From Alentia gelatinosa (taxonomy: Eukaryota; Annelida; Polychaeta; Phyllodocida; Polynoidae): a DNA stretch of 64,000 bases. The position numbers and the translations under genes are program-made. Within the stretch, counting starts at the first letter, position 1. The number at the start of each line of letters is the position of its first letter. Below, in pieces: positions 47,001 to 60,990 of this stretch. The notes under the pieces were generated by a model. It was given only the letters and a program-made list of their open reading frames with translations. It searched no databases and was not told the DNA's origin. The DNA is taken from NCBI GenBank assembly GCA_950022655.1, contig OX465584.1, positions 44,002,723 through 44,066,722 on the forward strand, in the 5' to 3' direction.

Positions 47001-48893
47001 TAAATTCTGACCTCTTATCGTGCAATTACAGCTTACCTCTTACTTTATACTGTGATAATGTTTAGAAGTCTGAACTTTTACCATTCAATGACAGCTATAT
47101 AAGCCCTGACTTTTCACGGTGGAAAAGTGTCAAAGTCTGGCCTTTTACGTGCAATGACGGCTAAGCTCTTACTTTTTACCGGATAAAGTTTAGAAGTATG
47201 AACTTTTACTGTGCAATGACAGCTAAGCCCTGATGCTTCACCGTGGAAAAATGTAGAAGTCTGACTTTTTGCTGTCCATGATCGCTTAGTTCTGACTTTT
47301 TTAAGTGGAAAAGTGTAGAAGTCTGACCTTTAACCGTACAATGACGGCTAAGCCCGGACTCTTCACTGTGGAAAAATCTTTAAGTCTGACCTTTTACTGT
47401 GCGATGATGGCTAAGTTCTGACTTTTTACCGTGATAAAGTTTAGAAGTATGAACTTTCACCGTGCAATGACGGCTAAGCCCTTACTTTTCACTGTGGAAA
47501 AGGGTCAAAGTCTGACCTTTTACCGTGCAATGACGGCTAAGCTCTGACTTTGTACTGTGGAAAAGTGTAGAAATCTGACCTTTTACTGTGCAATGACAGC
47601 TAAGCCCTGACTCTTCACTGTGGAAAAATGTTAAATTCTGACCTCTTATCGTGCAATTACAGCTTACCTCTTACTTTATACTGTGATAATGTTTAGAAGT
47701 CTGAACTTTTACCATTCAATGACAGCTATATAAGCCCTGACTTTTCACGGTGGAAAAGTGTCAAAGTTTGGCCTTTTACGTGCAATGACGGCTAAGCTCT
47801 TACTTTTTACCGGATAAAGTTTAGAAGTATGAACTTTTACTGTGCAATGACAGCTAAGCCCTGATGCTTCACCGTGGAAAAATGTAGAAGTCTGACTTTT
47901 TGCTGTCCATGATCGCTTAGTTCTGACTTTTTTAAGTGGAAAAGTGTAGAAGTCTGACCTTTAACCGTACAATGACGGCTAAGCCCGGACTCTTCACTGT
48001 GGAAAAATCTTTAAGTCTGACCTTTTACTGTGCGATGATGGCTAAGTTCTGACATTTTACCGTGATAAAGTTTAGAAGTATGAACTTTCACCGTGCAATG
48101 ACGGCTAAGCCCTTACTTTTCACTGTGGAAAAGGGTCAAAGTCTGACCATTTGCCATGCAATGACGGCTAAGCTCAGACTTTGTACTGTGGAAAAGTGTA
48201 GAAATCTGACCTTTTACTGTGCAATGACAGCTAAGCCCTGACTCTTCACTGTGGAAAAATGTTAAATTCTGACCTCTTATCGTGCAATTACAGCTTACCT
48301 CTTACTTTATACTGTGATAATGTTTAGAAGTCTGAACTTTTACCATGCAATGACAGCTATATAAGCCCTGACTTTTCAACGTGGAAAAGTGTCAAAGTCT
48401 GGCCTTTTACCGTGCAATGACAGTTAAGCCCTGACTTTTCGCAGTGCAAAAATGTTAAAGTCTAACCTTTTACTTTGCAATGACGGCTAAGCTCTTACTT
48501 TTCACTGTGATAAAGTTTAGAAGTATGAACTTTCACTGTGCAATGACAGCTATGCCCTGACTATTCACTGTGGAAAAATGTTTAAGTCTGACTTTTTACT
48601 GTGCGATGATGGCTAAGTTCCGACTTTTTAACGTGGAAAAGTGTAGAAGTCTGACCTTTTACTGTGCAATGATGGCTTAGCCCTTACTTTTTAACGTGGA
48701 AAAGTGTAGAAGTCTGACTTTTTACTGTGCAATAATGGCTAAGCCCTTACTTTTCACTGCGGAAAAGTGTCAAAGTCTGACCTTTTACCGTGCGATGACG
48801 GCTAAGCTCTGACTTTTTGCTGTGGAAAAGTGTAGAAATCTGACCTTTTACTGTGCAATGACAGCTAAGCCCCGACTCTTCACTGTGAAAAAA
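47001..48893 (+). repeat. 631-bp higher-order repeat, three units (set 3)
   Basis: Landmarks at 47,001, 47,632 and 48,263, again spaced 631 bp. This set corresponds to the last three of the four units in set 2, because the 10,033-bp duplication starts inside that set. Confidence 0.85.
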
Positions 48894-51800
48894 TGTTAAA
48901 TTCTGACCTCTTATCATGCAATGACAGCTAACCTCTTACTTTATACTGTGATAATGTTTAGAAGTCTGAACTTTTACCATGCAATGACAGCTATATAAGC
49001 CCTGACTTTTTACCATGGAAAAGTGTCAAAGTCTGGCCTTTTACCGTGCAATGACAGTTTAGCCCTGACTTTTCGCAGTGCAAAAATCCTAAAGTCTAAC
49101 CTTTTACCGTGCAATGCAGCTAAGCTCTTACTTTTTACTGGATAAAGTTTAGAAGTATGAACTTTCACTGTGCAATGACAGCTAAGTCCTGACTATTCAC
49201 TGTGGAAAAATGTTAAATTCTGACCTCTTTTCGTGCAATGACAGCCAACCTCTTACTTTATACTGTGATAAAGTTTAGAAGTCTAAACTTTAACCATGCA
49301 AGGACAGCTATATAAGCCCTGCGGTTCACGGTGAAAGTGTCAAAGTCTGGCCTTTTACCGTGCAATGACGGATAAGCCCTTACTTTTCGCAGTGCAAAAA
49401 TGTGCGTCTAACCTTTTACCGTGCAATGACGGCTAAGCTCTTACTTTTTACTGTGATAAAGTTTAGAAGTATGAACTTTCACTGTGCAATGACAGCTAAG
49501 CCCTGACTATTCACTGTGGAAAAATGTTTAAGTCTGACTTTTTACTGTGCAATGATCGCTAAGCTCTTACTTTTCACTGTGATAGAGTGTAGAAGTATGA
49601 ACTTTCACTGTGCAATGACAGCTAAGCCCTGACTATCTACTGTGGAAAAATGTTTAAGTCTGACTTTTTACTGTGCGATGATGGCTAAGTTCTGACTTTT
49701 TAACGTGGAAAAGTGTAGAAGTCTGACCTTTCACTGTGCAATGATGGCTTAGCCCTTACTTTTTAACGTGGAAAAGTGTAGAAGTCTGACTTTTTACTGT
49801 GCAATAATGGCTAAGCCCTTACTTTTCACTGCGGAAAAGTGTCAAAGTCTGACCTTTTACCGTGCAATGACGGCTAAGCTCTGACTTTTTGCTGTGGAAA
49901 AGTGTAGAAATCTGACCTTTTACTGTGCAATGACAGCTAAGCCCTGACTCTTCACTGTGGAAAAATGTTAAATTCTGACCTCTTATCATGCAATGACAGC
50001 TAACCTCTTACTTTATACTGTGATAATGTTTAGAAGTCTGAACTTTTACCATGCAATGACAGCTATATAGGCCCTGACGTTTCACCGTGAAAAAGTGTCA
50101 AAGTCTGGCCTTTTACCGTGCAATGACGGCTAAGCTCTTAATTTTTACCGGGAAGTTTAGAAGTATGAACTTTTACTGTGCAATGACAGCTAAGCCCTGA
50201 CGCTTCACCGTGGAAAAAATGTAGAAGTCTGACTTTTTGCTGTCCATGATCGCTTAGTTCTGACTTTTTTAAGTGGAAAAGTGTAGAAGTCTGACCTTTT
50301 ACCATACAATGACAGCTAAGCCCTGACTCTTCACTGTGGAAAAATCTTTAAGTCTGACCTTTTACTGTGCGATGATGGCTAAGTTCTGACTTTTTACCGT
50401 GATAAAGTTTAGAAGTATGAACTTTCACCGTGCAATGACGGCTAAGCCCTTACTTTTCACTGTGGAAAAGGGTCAAAGTCTGACCTTTTACCGTGCAATG
50501 ACGGCTAAGCTCTGACTATGTACTGTGGAAAAGTGTAGAAATCTGACCTTTTACTGTGCAATGACAGCTAAGCCCTGACTCTTCACTGTGGAAAAATGTT
50601 AAATTCTGACCTCTTATCGTGCAATCACAGCTTACCTCTTACTTTATACTGTGATAATGTTTAGAAGTCTGAACTTTTACCATGCAATGACAGCTATATA
50701 AGCCCTGACTTTTCAACGTGGAAAAGTGTCAAAGTCTGGCCTTTTACCGTGCAATGACAGTTTAGCCCTGACTTTTCGCAGTGCAAAAATGTTAAAGTCT
50801 AACCTTTTACCGTGCAATGACGGCTAAGCTCTTACTTTTTACCGGATAAAGTTTAGAAGTATGAACTCTCACTGTGCAATGACAGCTAAGTCCTGACTAT
50901 TCACTGTGGAAAAATGTTTAAAGTCTCACTTTTTGCTGTTCGATGATCGCTAAGTTCTGACTTTTTAACGTGGAAAAGTGTATAAGTCTGACCTTTTACC
51001 GTACAATGACGGCTAAGCCCTAACTCTTCACTGTGGAAAAATCTTCTGTCTGACCTTTTACTGTGCAATGACAGCTAAGCCCTGACTCTTCACTGTGGAA
51101 AAATGTTAAATTCTGACCTCTTTTCGTGCAATGACAGCTAACCTCTTACTTTATACTGTGATAATGTTTAGAAGTCTAAACTTTAACCATGCAAGGACAG
51201 CTATATAAGCCCTGCGGTTCACGGTGAAAGTGTCAAAGTCTGGCCTTTTACTGTGCAATGACGGATAAGCCCTTACTTTTCGCAGTGCAAAAATGTGCGT
51301 CTAACCTTTTACCGTGCAATGACGGCTAAGCTCTTACTTTTTACTGTGATAAAGTTTAGAAGTATGAACTTTCACTGTGCAAGGACAGCTAAGCCCTGAC
51401 TATTCACTGTGGAAAAATGTTTAAGTCTGACTTTTTACTGTGCAATGATCGCTAAGTTCTGACTTTTTAGCATGGAAAAGTGTACAAGTCTGACCTTTTA
51501 CCGTACAATGACGGCTAAGCCCTTACTTTTCACTGTGCAAAAGTGTCAAAGTCTGACCTTTTACCGTGCAATGACGGCTAAGCTCGGACTTTTTGCTGCG
51601 GAAAAGTGTAGAAATCTGACCTTTTACTGTCCAATGACAGCTAAGCCCTGACGTTTCACCGCGGAAAAATGTAGAAGTCTGACTTTTTACTGTGCGATGA
51701 TCGCTTTGTTCTGACTTTTTAAAGTGTAAAAATATAGAAGTCTGACCTTTTACAGTACAATGACTGCTAAGCCCTGACTCTTCACTGTGGAAAAATCTTT

Positions 51801-54137
51801 AAGTCTGACCTTTTACTGTGAAATGATGGCTAAGCTCAGACTTTTTAGTGGAAAAGTGTACAAGTCTGAACTTTTACTGTGCAATTACAGCTAAGCTCTG
51901 ACTTTTTACCATGGAAAAGTGTAGAAGTCTGACCTCTTACCGTACAATGACGGCTGAGCCCTGACTCTTCGCTGTAGCAAATTTGTTTAAGTCTGACCTT
52001 TTACTGTTTAATGTCAGCTAAGGTCTGATCTTTCACTATGGACATGTGTCAAAGTCTGACCTTTTCCGTGCAATGACGGCTAAGCTCTGACTTTCACCAT
52101 GGAAAAGTGTCAAAGGCTGACCTTTTACTGTGCAATGACGGCTAAGCTCTGACTTTGTCCTGTGAAAAAGTGTAGAAGTCTGACCTTTTACCGTGCAATG
52201 ACGGCTAAGCCCTAACTTTTCGCAATGCAAAAATGTTAGTCTAACCTTTTACCGTGCATTGACAGCGAAGCCCTTACTTTTTACCGTGATAAAGTTTAGA
52301 AGAATGAACTTTCACTGTGCAATGACAGCTAAGCCCTGACTTTTTACTGTGGAAAAGTGTAGAAATCTGACCTTTTACTCTGCAATGACAGCTAAGCCCT
52401 GACTCTTCAATGTGGAAAAATGTTAAATTCTGACCTCTTATCATGCAATGATTGCTATATAAGCCCTGACGTTTCACCTTGGAAAAATGTAGAAGTCTGA
52501 CCTTTTACCATACAATGATGGCTAAGCTCTGACTTCACCATGTAAAAGTGTCAAAGGCTGACCTTTTACCGTACAATGATGGCTAAGCCCTGACTTTTCA
52601 CTGTGGAAAAGTGTCAAAGTCTGACCATTTGCCATGCAATGACGGCTAAGCTCAGACTTTTTGCTTCGGAAAAGTGTAGAAATCTGACCTTTTACTGTGC
52701 AATGACAGCTAAGCCCTGACGCTTCACCGTGTAAAAATGTAAAAGTCTGACTTTTTACTGTGCGATGATCGCTTAGTTCTGACTTTTCACCGTGGAAAAA
52801 TGTAGAAGTCTGACCTTTTACCATGCAATGACGGCTAAGCTCTGACTTTTTGCTGTGGAAAAGTGTAGAAATCTGACCTTTTACTGTGCAATGACAGCTA
52901 AGCCCTTACTCTTCACTGTGGAAAAATGTTAAATTCTGACCTTTCATCGTGTAATGACAGCTAACCTCTTACTTTATACCGTGATAATGTTTAGAAGTCT
53001 GAACTTTTACTATGCAATGACAGCTATATACGCCCTGACGTTTCACCGTGAAAAAGGGTCAAAGTCTGGCCTTTTACCGTGCAATGACGGCTAAGCTCTT
53101 ACTTTTTACCGGATAAAGTTTAGAAGTATGAACTTTTACTGTGCAATGATAGCTAAGCCCTGACGCTTCACCGTGGAAAAATGTAGAAGTCTGACTTTTT
53201 ACTGTCCATGATCGCTTAGTTCTGACTTTTTTAAGTGGAAAAGTGTAGAAGTCTTACCTTTTACCGTACAATGACGGCTAAGCCCTGACTCTTCACTGTG
53301 GAAAAAATCTTTAAGTCTGACCTTTTACTGTGCGATGATGGCTAAGTTCTGACTTTTTACCGTGATAAAGTTTAGAAGTATGAACTTTCACCATGCAATG
53401 ACGGCTAAGCCCTTACTTTTCACTGTGGAAAAGGGTCAAAGTCTGACCTTTTACCGTGCAATGACGGCTAAGCTCTGACTATGTACTGTGGAAAAGTGTA
53501 GAAATCTGACTTTTTACTGTGCAATGACAGCTAAGCCCTGACTCTTCACTGTGGAAAAATGTTAAATTCTGACCTCTTATCGTGCAATCACAGCTTACCT
53601 CTTACTTTATACTGTGATAATGTTTAGAAGTCTGAACTTTTACCATGCAATGACAGCTATATAAGCCCTGACTTTTCAACGTGGAAAAGTGTCAAAGTCT
53701 GGCCTTTTACCGTGCAATGACAGTTTAGCCCTGACTTTTCGCAGTGCAAAAATGTTAAAGTCTAACCTTTTACCGTGCAATGACGGCTAAGCTCTTACTT
53801 TTTACCGGATAAAGTTTAGAAGTATGAACTCTCACTGTGCAATGACAGCTAAGTCCTGACTATTCACTGTGGAAAAATGTTTAAAGTCTGACTTTTTACT
53901 GTGCGATGATCGCTAAGTTCTGACTTTTTAACGTGGAAAAGTGTATAAGTCTGACCTTTTACAGTACAATGACGGCTAAGCCCTGACTCTTCACTGTGGA
54001 AAAATCTTCTGTCTGACCTTTTACTGTGCAATGACAGCTAAGCCCTGACTCTTCACTGTGGAAAAATGTTAAATTCTGACCTCTTTTCGTGCAATGACAG
54101 CTAACCTCTTACTTTATACTGTGATAATGTTTAGAAG

Positions 54138-55565
54138 TCTAAACTTTAACCATGCAAGGACAGCTATATAAGCCCTGCGGTTCACGGTGAAAGTGTCAAA
54201 GTCTGGCCTTTTACTGTGCAATGACGGATAAGCCCTTACTTTTCGCAGTGCAAAAATGTGCGTCTAACCTTTTACCGTGCAATGACGGCTAAGCTCTTAC
54301 TTTTTACTGTGATAAAGTTTAGAAGTATGAACTTTCACTGTGCAATGACAGCTAAGCCCTGACTATTCACTGTGGAAAAATGTTTAAGTCTGACTTTTTA
54401 CTGTGCAATGATCGCTAAGTTCTGACTTTTTAGCATGGAAAAGTGTATAAGTCTGACCTTTTACCACACAATGACGGCTAAGCCCTTACTTTTCACTGTG
54501 GAAAAGTGTCAAAGTCTGACCTTTTACCGTGCAATGACGGCTAAGCTCGGACTTTTTGCTGCGGAAAAGTGTAGAAATCTGACCTTTTACTGTCCAATGA
54601 CAGCTAAGCCCTGACGTTTCACCGCGGAAAAATGTAGAAGTCTGACTTTTTACTGTGCGATGATCGCTTTGTTCTGACTTTTTAAAGTGGAAAAGTATAG
54701 AAGTCTGACCTTTTACAGTACAATGACTGCTAAGCCCTGACTCTTCGCTGTGGAAAAATCTTTAAGCCTGACCTTTTACTGTGAAATGATGGCTAAGCTC
54801 AGACTTTTTACAGTGGAAAAGTGTACAACTCTGAACTTTTACTGTGCAATTACAGCTAAGCTCTGACTTTTTACCATGGAAAAGTGTAGAAGTCTGACCT
54901 CTTACCGTACAATGACGGCTAAGCCCTGACTCTTCGCTGTGGCAAATTTGTTTAAGTCTGACCTTTTACTGTTTAATGTCAGCTAAGCTCTGATCTTTCA
55001 CTATGGACATGTGTCAAAGTCTGACCTTTTCCATGCAATGACGGCTAAGCTCTGACTTTCACCATGGAAAAGTGTCAAAGGCTGACCTTTTACTGTGCAA
55101 TGACGGCTAAGCTCTGACTTTGTCCTGTGAAAAAGTGTAGAAGTCTGACCTTTTACCGTGCAATGACGGCTAAGCCCTAACTTTTCGCAATGCAAAAATG
55201 TTAGTCTAACCTTTTACCGTGCATTGACAGCTAAACCCTTACTTTTTACCGTGATAAAGTTTAGAAGAATGAACTTTCACTGTGCAATGACAGCTAAGCC
55301 CTGACTTTTTACTGTGGAAAAGTGTAGAAATCTGACCTTTTACTCTGCAATGACAGCTAAGCCCTGACTCTTCAATGTGGAAAAATGTTAAATTCTGACC
55401 TCTTATCATGCAATGATTGCTATATAAGCCCTGACGTTTCACCTTGGAAAAATGTAGAAGTCTGACCTTTTACCATACAATGATGGCTAAGCTCTGACTT
55501 CACCATGTAAAAGTGTCAAAGGCTGACCTTTTACCGTACAATGATGGCTAAGCCCTGACTTTTCA
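54138..55565 (+). repeat. Segment recurring 8,097 bp downstream, first copy
   Basis: From the word TCTAAACTTTAACCATGCAA onward, this 1.4-kb segment recurs from 62,235 at a constant offset of 8,097. The two carry the same unusual words (GCGGTTCACGGTGAA, CTGTCCAATGACAG, GTCCTGTGAAAAAG). Confidence 0.75.
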
Positions 55566-58500
55566 CTGTGGAAAAGTGTCTAAGTCTGACGTTTTACCAT
55601 GCAATGACGGCTAAGCTCTGACTTTTTGCTATGGAAAAGTGTAGAAATCTGACCTTTTACTGTGCAATGACAGCTAAGCCCTGACTCTTCACTGTGGAAA
55701 AATGTTAAATTCTGACCTTTCATGGTGTAATGACAGCTAACCTCTTACTTTATACTGTGATAATGTTTAGAAGTCTGAACTTTTACCATGCAATGACAGC
55801 TATATAGGCCCTGACGTTTCACCGTGAAAAAGTGTCAAAGTCTGGCCTTTTACCGTGCAATGACGGCTAAGCTCTTACTTTTTACCGGATAAAGTTTAGA
55901 AGTATGAACTTTAACTGTGCAATGACAGCTAAGCCCTGACGCTTCACCGTGGAAAAATGTAGAAGTCTGACTTTTTACTGTCACTGATCGCTTAGTTCTG
56001 ACTTTTTTAAGTGGAAAAGTGTAGAAGTCTGACCTTTTACCATACAATGACGGCTAAGCCCTAACTCTTCACTGTGGAAAAATCTTTAAGTCTGACCTTT
56101 TACTGTGCGATGATGGCTAAGTTCTGACTTTTTACCGTGATAAACTTTAGAAGTATGAACTTTCACCGTGCAATGACGGCTAAGCCCTTACTTTTCACTG
56201 TGGAAAAGGGTCAAAGTCTGACCTTTTACCGTGCAATGACGGCTAAGCTCTGACTTTGTACTGTGGAAAAGTGTAGCAATCTGACCTTTTACTGTGCAAT
56301 GACAGCTAAGCCCTGACTCTTCACTGTGGAAAAATGTTAAATTCTGACCTCTTATCGTGCAATTACAGCTTACCTCTTACTTTATACTGTGATAATGTTT
56401 AGAAGTCTGAACTTTTACCATGCAATGACAGCTATATAAGCCCTGACTTTTCAATGTGGAAAAGTGTCAAAGTCTGGCCTTTTACCATGCAATGACAGTT
56501 TAGCCCTGACTTTTCGCAGTGCAAAAATGTTAGTCTAACCTTTTACCGTGCAATGACGGCTAAGCTCTTACTTTTTACCGGATAAAGTTTAGAAGTATGA
56601 ACTTTCACTGTGCAATGACAGCTAAGTCCTGACTTTTTACTGTGGAAAAGTGTAGAAATCTGACCTTTTACTCTGCAATGACAGCTAAGCCCTGACTCTT
56701 CAATGTGGAAAAATGTTAAATTCTGACCTCTTATCATGCAATGATTGCTATATAAGCCCTGACGTTTCACCTTGGAAAAATGTAGAAGTCTGACCTTTTA
56801 CCATACAATGATGGCTAAGCTCTGACTTCACCATGTAAAAGTGTCAAAGGCTGACCTTTTACCGTACAATGATGGCTAAGCCCTGACTTTTCACTGTGGA
56901 AAAGTGTCTAAGTCTGACCTTTTACCATGCAATGACGGCTAAGCTCTGACTTTTTGCTGTGGAAAAGTGTAGAAATCTGACCTTTTACTGTGCAATGACA
57001 GCTAAGCCCTGACTCTTCACTGTGGAAAAATGTTAAATTCTGACCTCTTATCGTGCAATCACAGCTAACCTCTTACTTTATACTGTGATAATGTTTAGAA
57101 GTCTGAACTTTTACCATGCAATGACAGCTATATAAGCCCTGACTTTTCACCGTAGAAAAGTGTCAAAGTCTGGCCTTTTACCGTGCAATGACGGCTAAGC
57201 TCTTACTTTTTACCGGATAAAGTTTAGAAGTATGAACTTTTACTGTGCAATGACAGCTAAGCCCTGACGCTTCACCGTGGAAAAATGTAGAAGTCTGACT
57301 TTTTGCTGTCCATGATCGCTTAGTTCTGACTTTTTTAAGTGGAAAAGTGTAGAAGTCTGACCTTTAACCGTACAATGACGGCTAAGCCCTGACTCTTCAC
57401 TGTGGAAAAATCTTTAAGTCTGACCTTTTACTGTGCGATGATGGCTAAGTTCTGACTTTTTACCGTGATAAAGTTTAGAAGTATGAACTTTCACCGTGCA
57501 ATGACGGCTAAGCCCTTACTTTTCACTGTGGAAAAGGGTCAAAGTCTGACCTTTTACCGTGCAATGACGGCTAAGCTCTGACTTTGTACTGTGGAAAAGT
57601 GTAGAAATCTGACCTTTTACTGTGCAATGACAGCTAAGCCCTGACTCTTCACTGTGGAAAAATGTTAAATTCTGACCTCTTATCGTGCAATTACAGCTTA
57701 CCTCTTACTTTATACTGTGATAATGTTTAGAAGTCTGAACTTTTACCATGCAATGACAGCTATATAAGCCCTGACTTTTCAACGTGGAAAAGTGTCAAAG
57801 TCTGGCCTTTTACCGTGCAATGACAGTTTAGCCCTGACTTTTCGCAGTGCAAAAATGTTAAAGTCTAACCTTTTACCGTGCAATGACGGCTAAGCTCTTA
57901 CTTTTTACTGTGCGATGATCGCTAAGTTCTGACTTTTTAACGTGGAAAAGTGTACAAGTCTGACCTTTTGCCGTACAATGACGGCTAAGCCCTGACTCTT
58001 CACTGTGGAAAAATCTTCTGTCTGACCTTTTACTGTGCAATGACAGCTAAGCCCTGACTCTTCACTGTGGATAAATGTTAAATTCTGACCTCTTTTCGTG
58101 CAATGACAGCTAACCTCTTACTTTATACTGTGATGATGTTTAGAAGTCTAAACTTTAACCATGCAAGGACAGCTATATAAGCCCTGCGGTTCACGGTGAA
58201 AGTGTCAAAGTCTGGCCTTTTACTGTGCAATGACGGATAAGCCCTTACTTTTCGCAGTGCAAAAATGTGCGTCTAACCTTTTACCGTGCAATGACGGCTA
58301 AGCTCTTCCTTTTTACCGGATAAAGTTTAGAAGTATGAATTTTTACTGTGCAATGACAGCTAAGCCCTGACGCTTCACCGTGGACAAAATGTAGAAGTCT
58401 GACTTTTTGCTGTCCATGATCGCTTAGTTCTGACTTTTTTTGGTGGAAAAGTGTAGAAGTCTGACCTTTTACCGTACAATGACGGCTAAGCCCTGACTCT

Positions 58501-59284
58501 TCACTGTGGAAAAATCTTTAAGTCTGACCTTTTACTGTACGATGATGGCTAAGTTCTGACTTTTTACCGTGATAAAGTTTAGAAGTATGAACTTTCACCG
58601 TGCAATGACGGCTAAGCCCTTACTTTTCACTGTGGAAAAGTGTCTAAGTCTGACCTTTTACCATGCAATGACGGCAAAGCTCTGACTTTGTACTGTGGAA
58701 AAGTGTAGATGTCTGACCTTTTACTGTGCGATGATGGCTAAGCTCTGACTTTTTACCGTGATAAAGTTTAGAAGTATGAACTTTCACTGTGCAATGACAG
58801 CTAAGCCCTGACTATTCACTGTGGAAAAATGTTTAAGTCTGACTTTTTACTGTGCGATGATGGGTAAGCTCTGACTTTTTAACATGGAAAAGTGTAGAAG
58901 TCTGACCTTTTACTGTGCAATGATGGCTAAGCCCTTACTTTTCACTGTGGAAAAGTGTCAAAGTCTGACCTTTCACCATGCAATGACGGTTAAGCCCTGA
59001 CTTATCGCAGTGCAAAAATGTTAAAGTCTAACCTTTTACCGTGCAATGACGGCCATGCTCTTACTTTTCACTGTGATAAAGTTTAGAAGTATGAACTTTC
59101 ACTGTGCAATGACAGCTATGCCCTGACTATTCACTGTGGAAAAATGTTTAAGTCTGACTTTTTACTGTGCGATGATGGCTAAGTTCTGACTTCTTAACGT
59201 GGAAAAGTGTAGAAGTCTGACCTTTTACCGAACAATGACGGCTAAGCCCTGATTCTTCACTGTGGAAAAATCTGACTTTTTACT

Positions 59285-60530
59285 GTGCAATGATTGCTAA
59301 GCCCTTACTTTTCACTGTGGAAAAGTGTCAAAGTCTGACCTTTTACCATGCAATGACGGCTAAGCTCCGACTTTTTGCTATGGAAAAGTGTAGAAATCTG
59401 ACCTTTTACTGTGCAATGACAGCTAAGCCCTGACTCTTCACTGTGGAAAAATGTTAAATTCTGACCTTTCATCGTGTAATGACAGCTAACCTCTTACTTT
59501 ATACTGTGATAATGTTTAGAAGTCTGAATTTTTACCATGCAATGACAGCTATATAGGCCCTGACGTTTCACTGTGAAAAAGTGTCAAAGTCTGGCCTTTT
59601 ACTGTGCAATGACGGCTAAGCTCTTACTTTTTACCGGATAAAGTTTAGAAGTATGAACTTTAACTGTGCAATGACAGCTAAGCCCTGACGCTTCACCGTG
59701 GAAAAATGTAGAAGTCTGACTTTTTACTGTCACTGATCGCTTAGTTCTGACTTTTTTAAGTGGAAAAGTGTAGAAGTCTGACCTTTTACCATACAATGAC
59801 GGCTAAGCCCTAACTCTTCACTGTGGAAAAATCTTTAAGTCTGACCTTTTACTGTGCGATGATGGCTAAGTTCTGACTTTTTACCGTGATAAACTTTAGA
59901 AGTATGAACTTTCACCGTGCAATGACGGCTAAGCCCTTACTTTTCACTGTGGAAAAGGGTCAAAGTCTGACCTTTTACCGTGCAATGACGGCTAAGCTCT
60001 GACTTTGTACTGTGGAAAAGTGTAGCAATCTGACCTTTTACTGTGCAATGACAGCTAAGCCCTGACTCTTCACTGTGGAAAAATGTTAAATTCTGACCTC
60101 TTATCGTGCAATTACAGCTTACCTCTTACTTTATACTGTGATAATGTTTAGATGTCTGAACTTTTACCATGCAATGACAGCTATATAAGCCCTGACTCTT
60201 CAACGTGGAAAAGTGTCAAAGTCTGGCCTTTTACCGTGCAATGACAGTTTAGCCCTGACTTTTCGCAGTGCAAAAATGTTAAAGTCTAACCTTTTACCGT
60301 GCAATGACGGCTAAGCTCTTACTTTTTACCGGATAAAGTTTAGAAGTATGAACTTTCACTGTGCAATGACAGCTAAGTCCTGACTATTCACTGTGGAAAA
60401 ATGTTTAAAGTCCGACTTTTTACTGTGCGATGAGCGCTAAGTTCTGACTTTTTAATGTGGAAAAGTGTATAAGTCTGACCTTTTACCGTACAATGACGGC
60501 TAAGCCCTGACTCTTCACTGTGGAAAAATC
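59285..60530 (+). repeat. 1.25-kb repeat spaced 1,706 bp, first copy
   Basis: Starts at the word CAATGATTGCTAAGCCC and recurs from about 60,991 with an offset of 1,706, becoming 1,707 after a one-base insertion near 61,225. A 461-bp spacer (60,531-60,990) separates the copies; it resembles 58,514-58,900 and 63,680-63,990. Confidence 0.75.
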
Positions 60531-60990
60531 TTCTGTCTGACCTTTTACTGTGCAATGACAGCTAAGCCCTGACTCTTCACTGTGGAAAAATCTTTAAGTC
60601 TGACCTTTTACTGTGCGATGATGGCTAAGTTCTGACTTTTTACTGTGATAAAGTTTAGAAGTATGAACTTTCACCGTGCAATGACGGCTAAGCCCTTACT
60701 TTTCACTGTGGAAAAGTGTCTAAGTCTGACCTTTTACCATGCAATGACGGCAAAGCTCTGACTTTGTACTGTGGAAAAGTGTAGATGTCTGACCTTTTAC
60801 TGTGCGATGATGGCTAAGCTCTGACTTTTTACCGTGATAAAGTTTAGAAGTATGAACTTTCACTGCGCAATGACAGCTAAGCCCTGACTATTCACTGTGG
60901 AAAAATGTTTAAGTCTGACTTTTTACTGTGCGATGATGGCTAAGTTCTGACTTCTTAACGTGGAAAAGTGTAGAAGTCTGACCTTTTACT

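Larger units (their letters stand above)
46853..56885 (+). repeat. 10,033-bp tandem duplication, second copy
   Basis: Identical layout to 36,820-46,852. By inspection only scattered single-base differences are seen: 38,4xx CCG against 48,4xx CTT, 39,211 T against 49,244 C, 41,349 T against 51,382 G, 41,973 C against 52,006 T, 44,999 G against 55,032 A, and 46,478 A against 56,511 G. The right junction at about 56,886-56,903 returns to GAAAAGTGTCTAAG, where the first copy had run into GGGTCAAAG. Confidence 0.88.
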
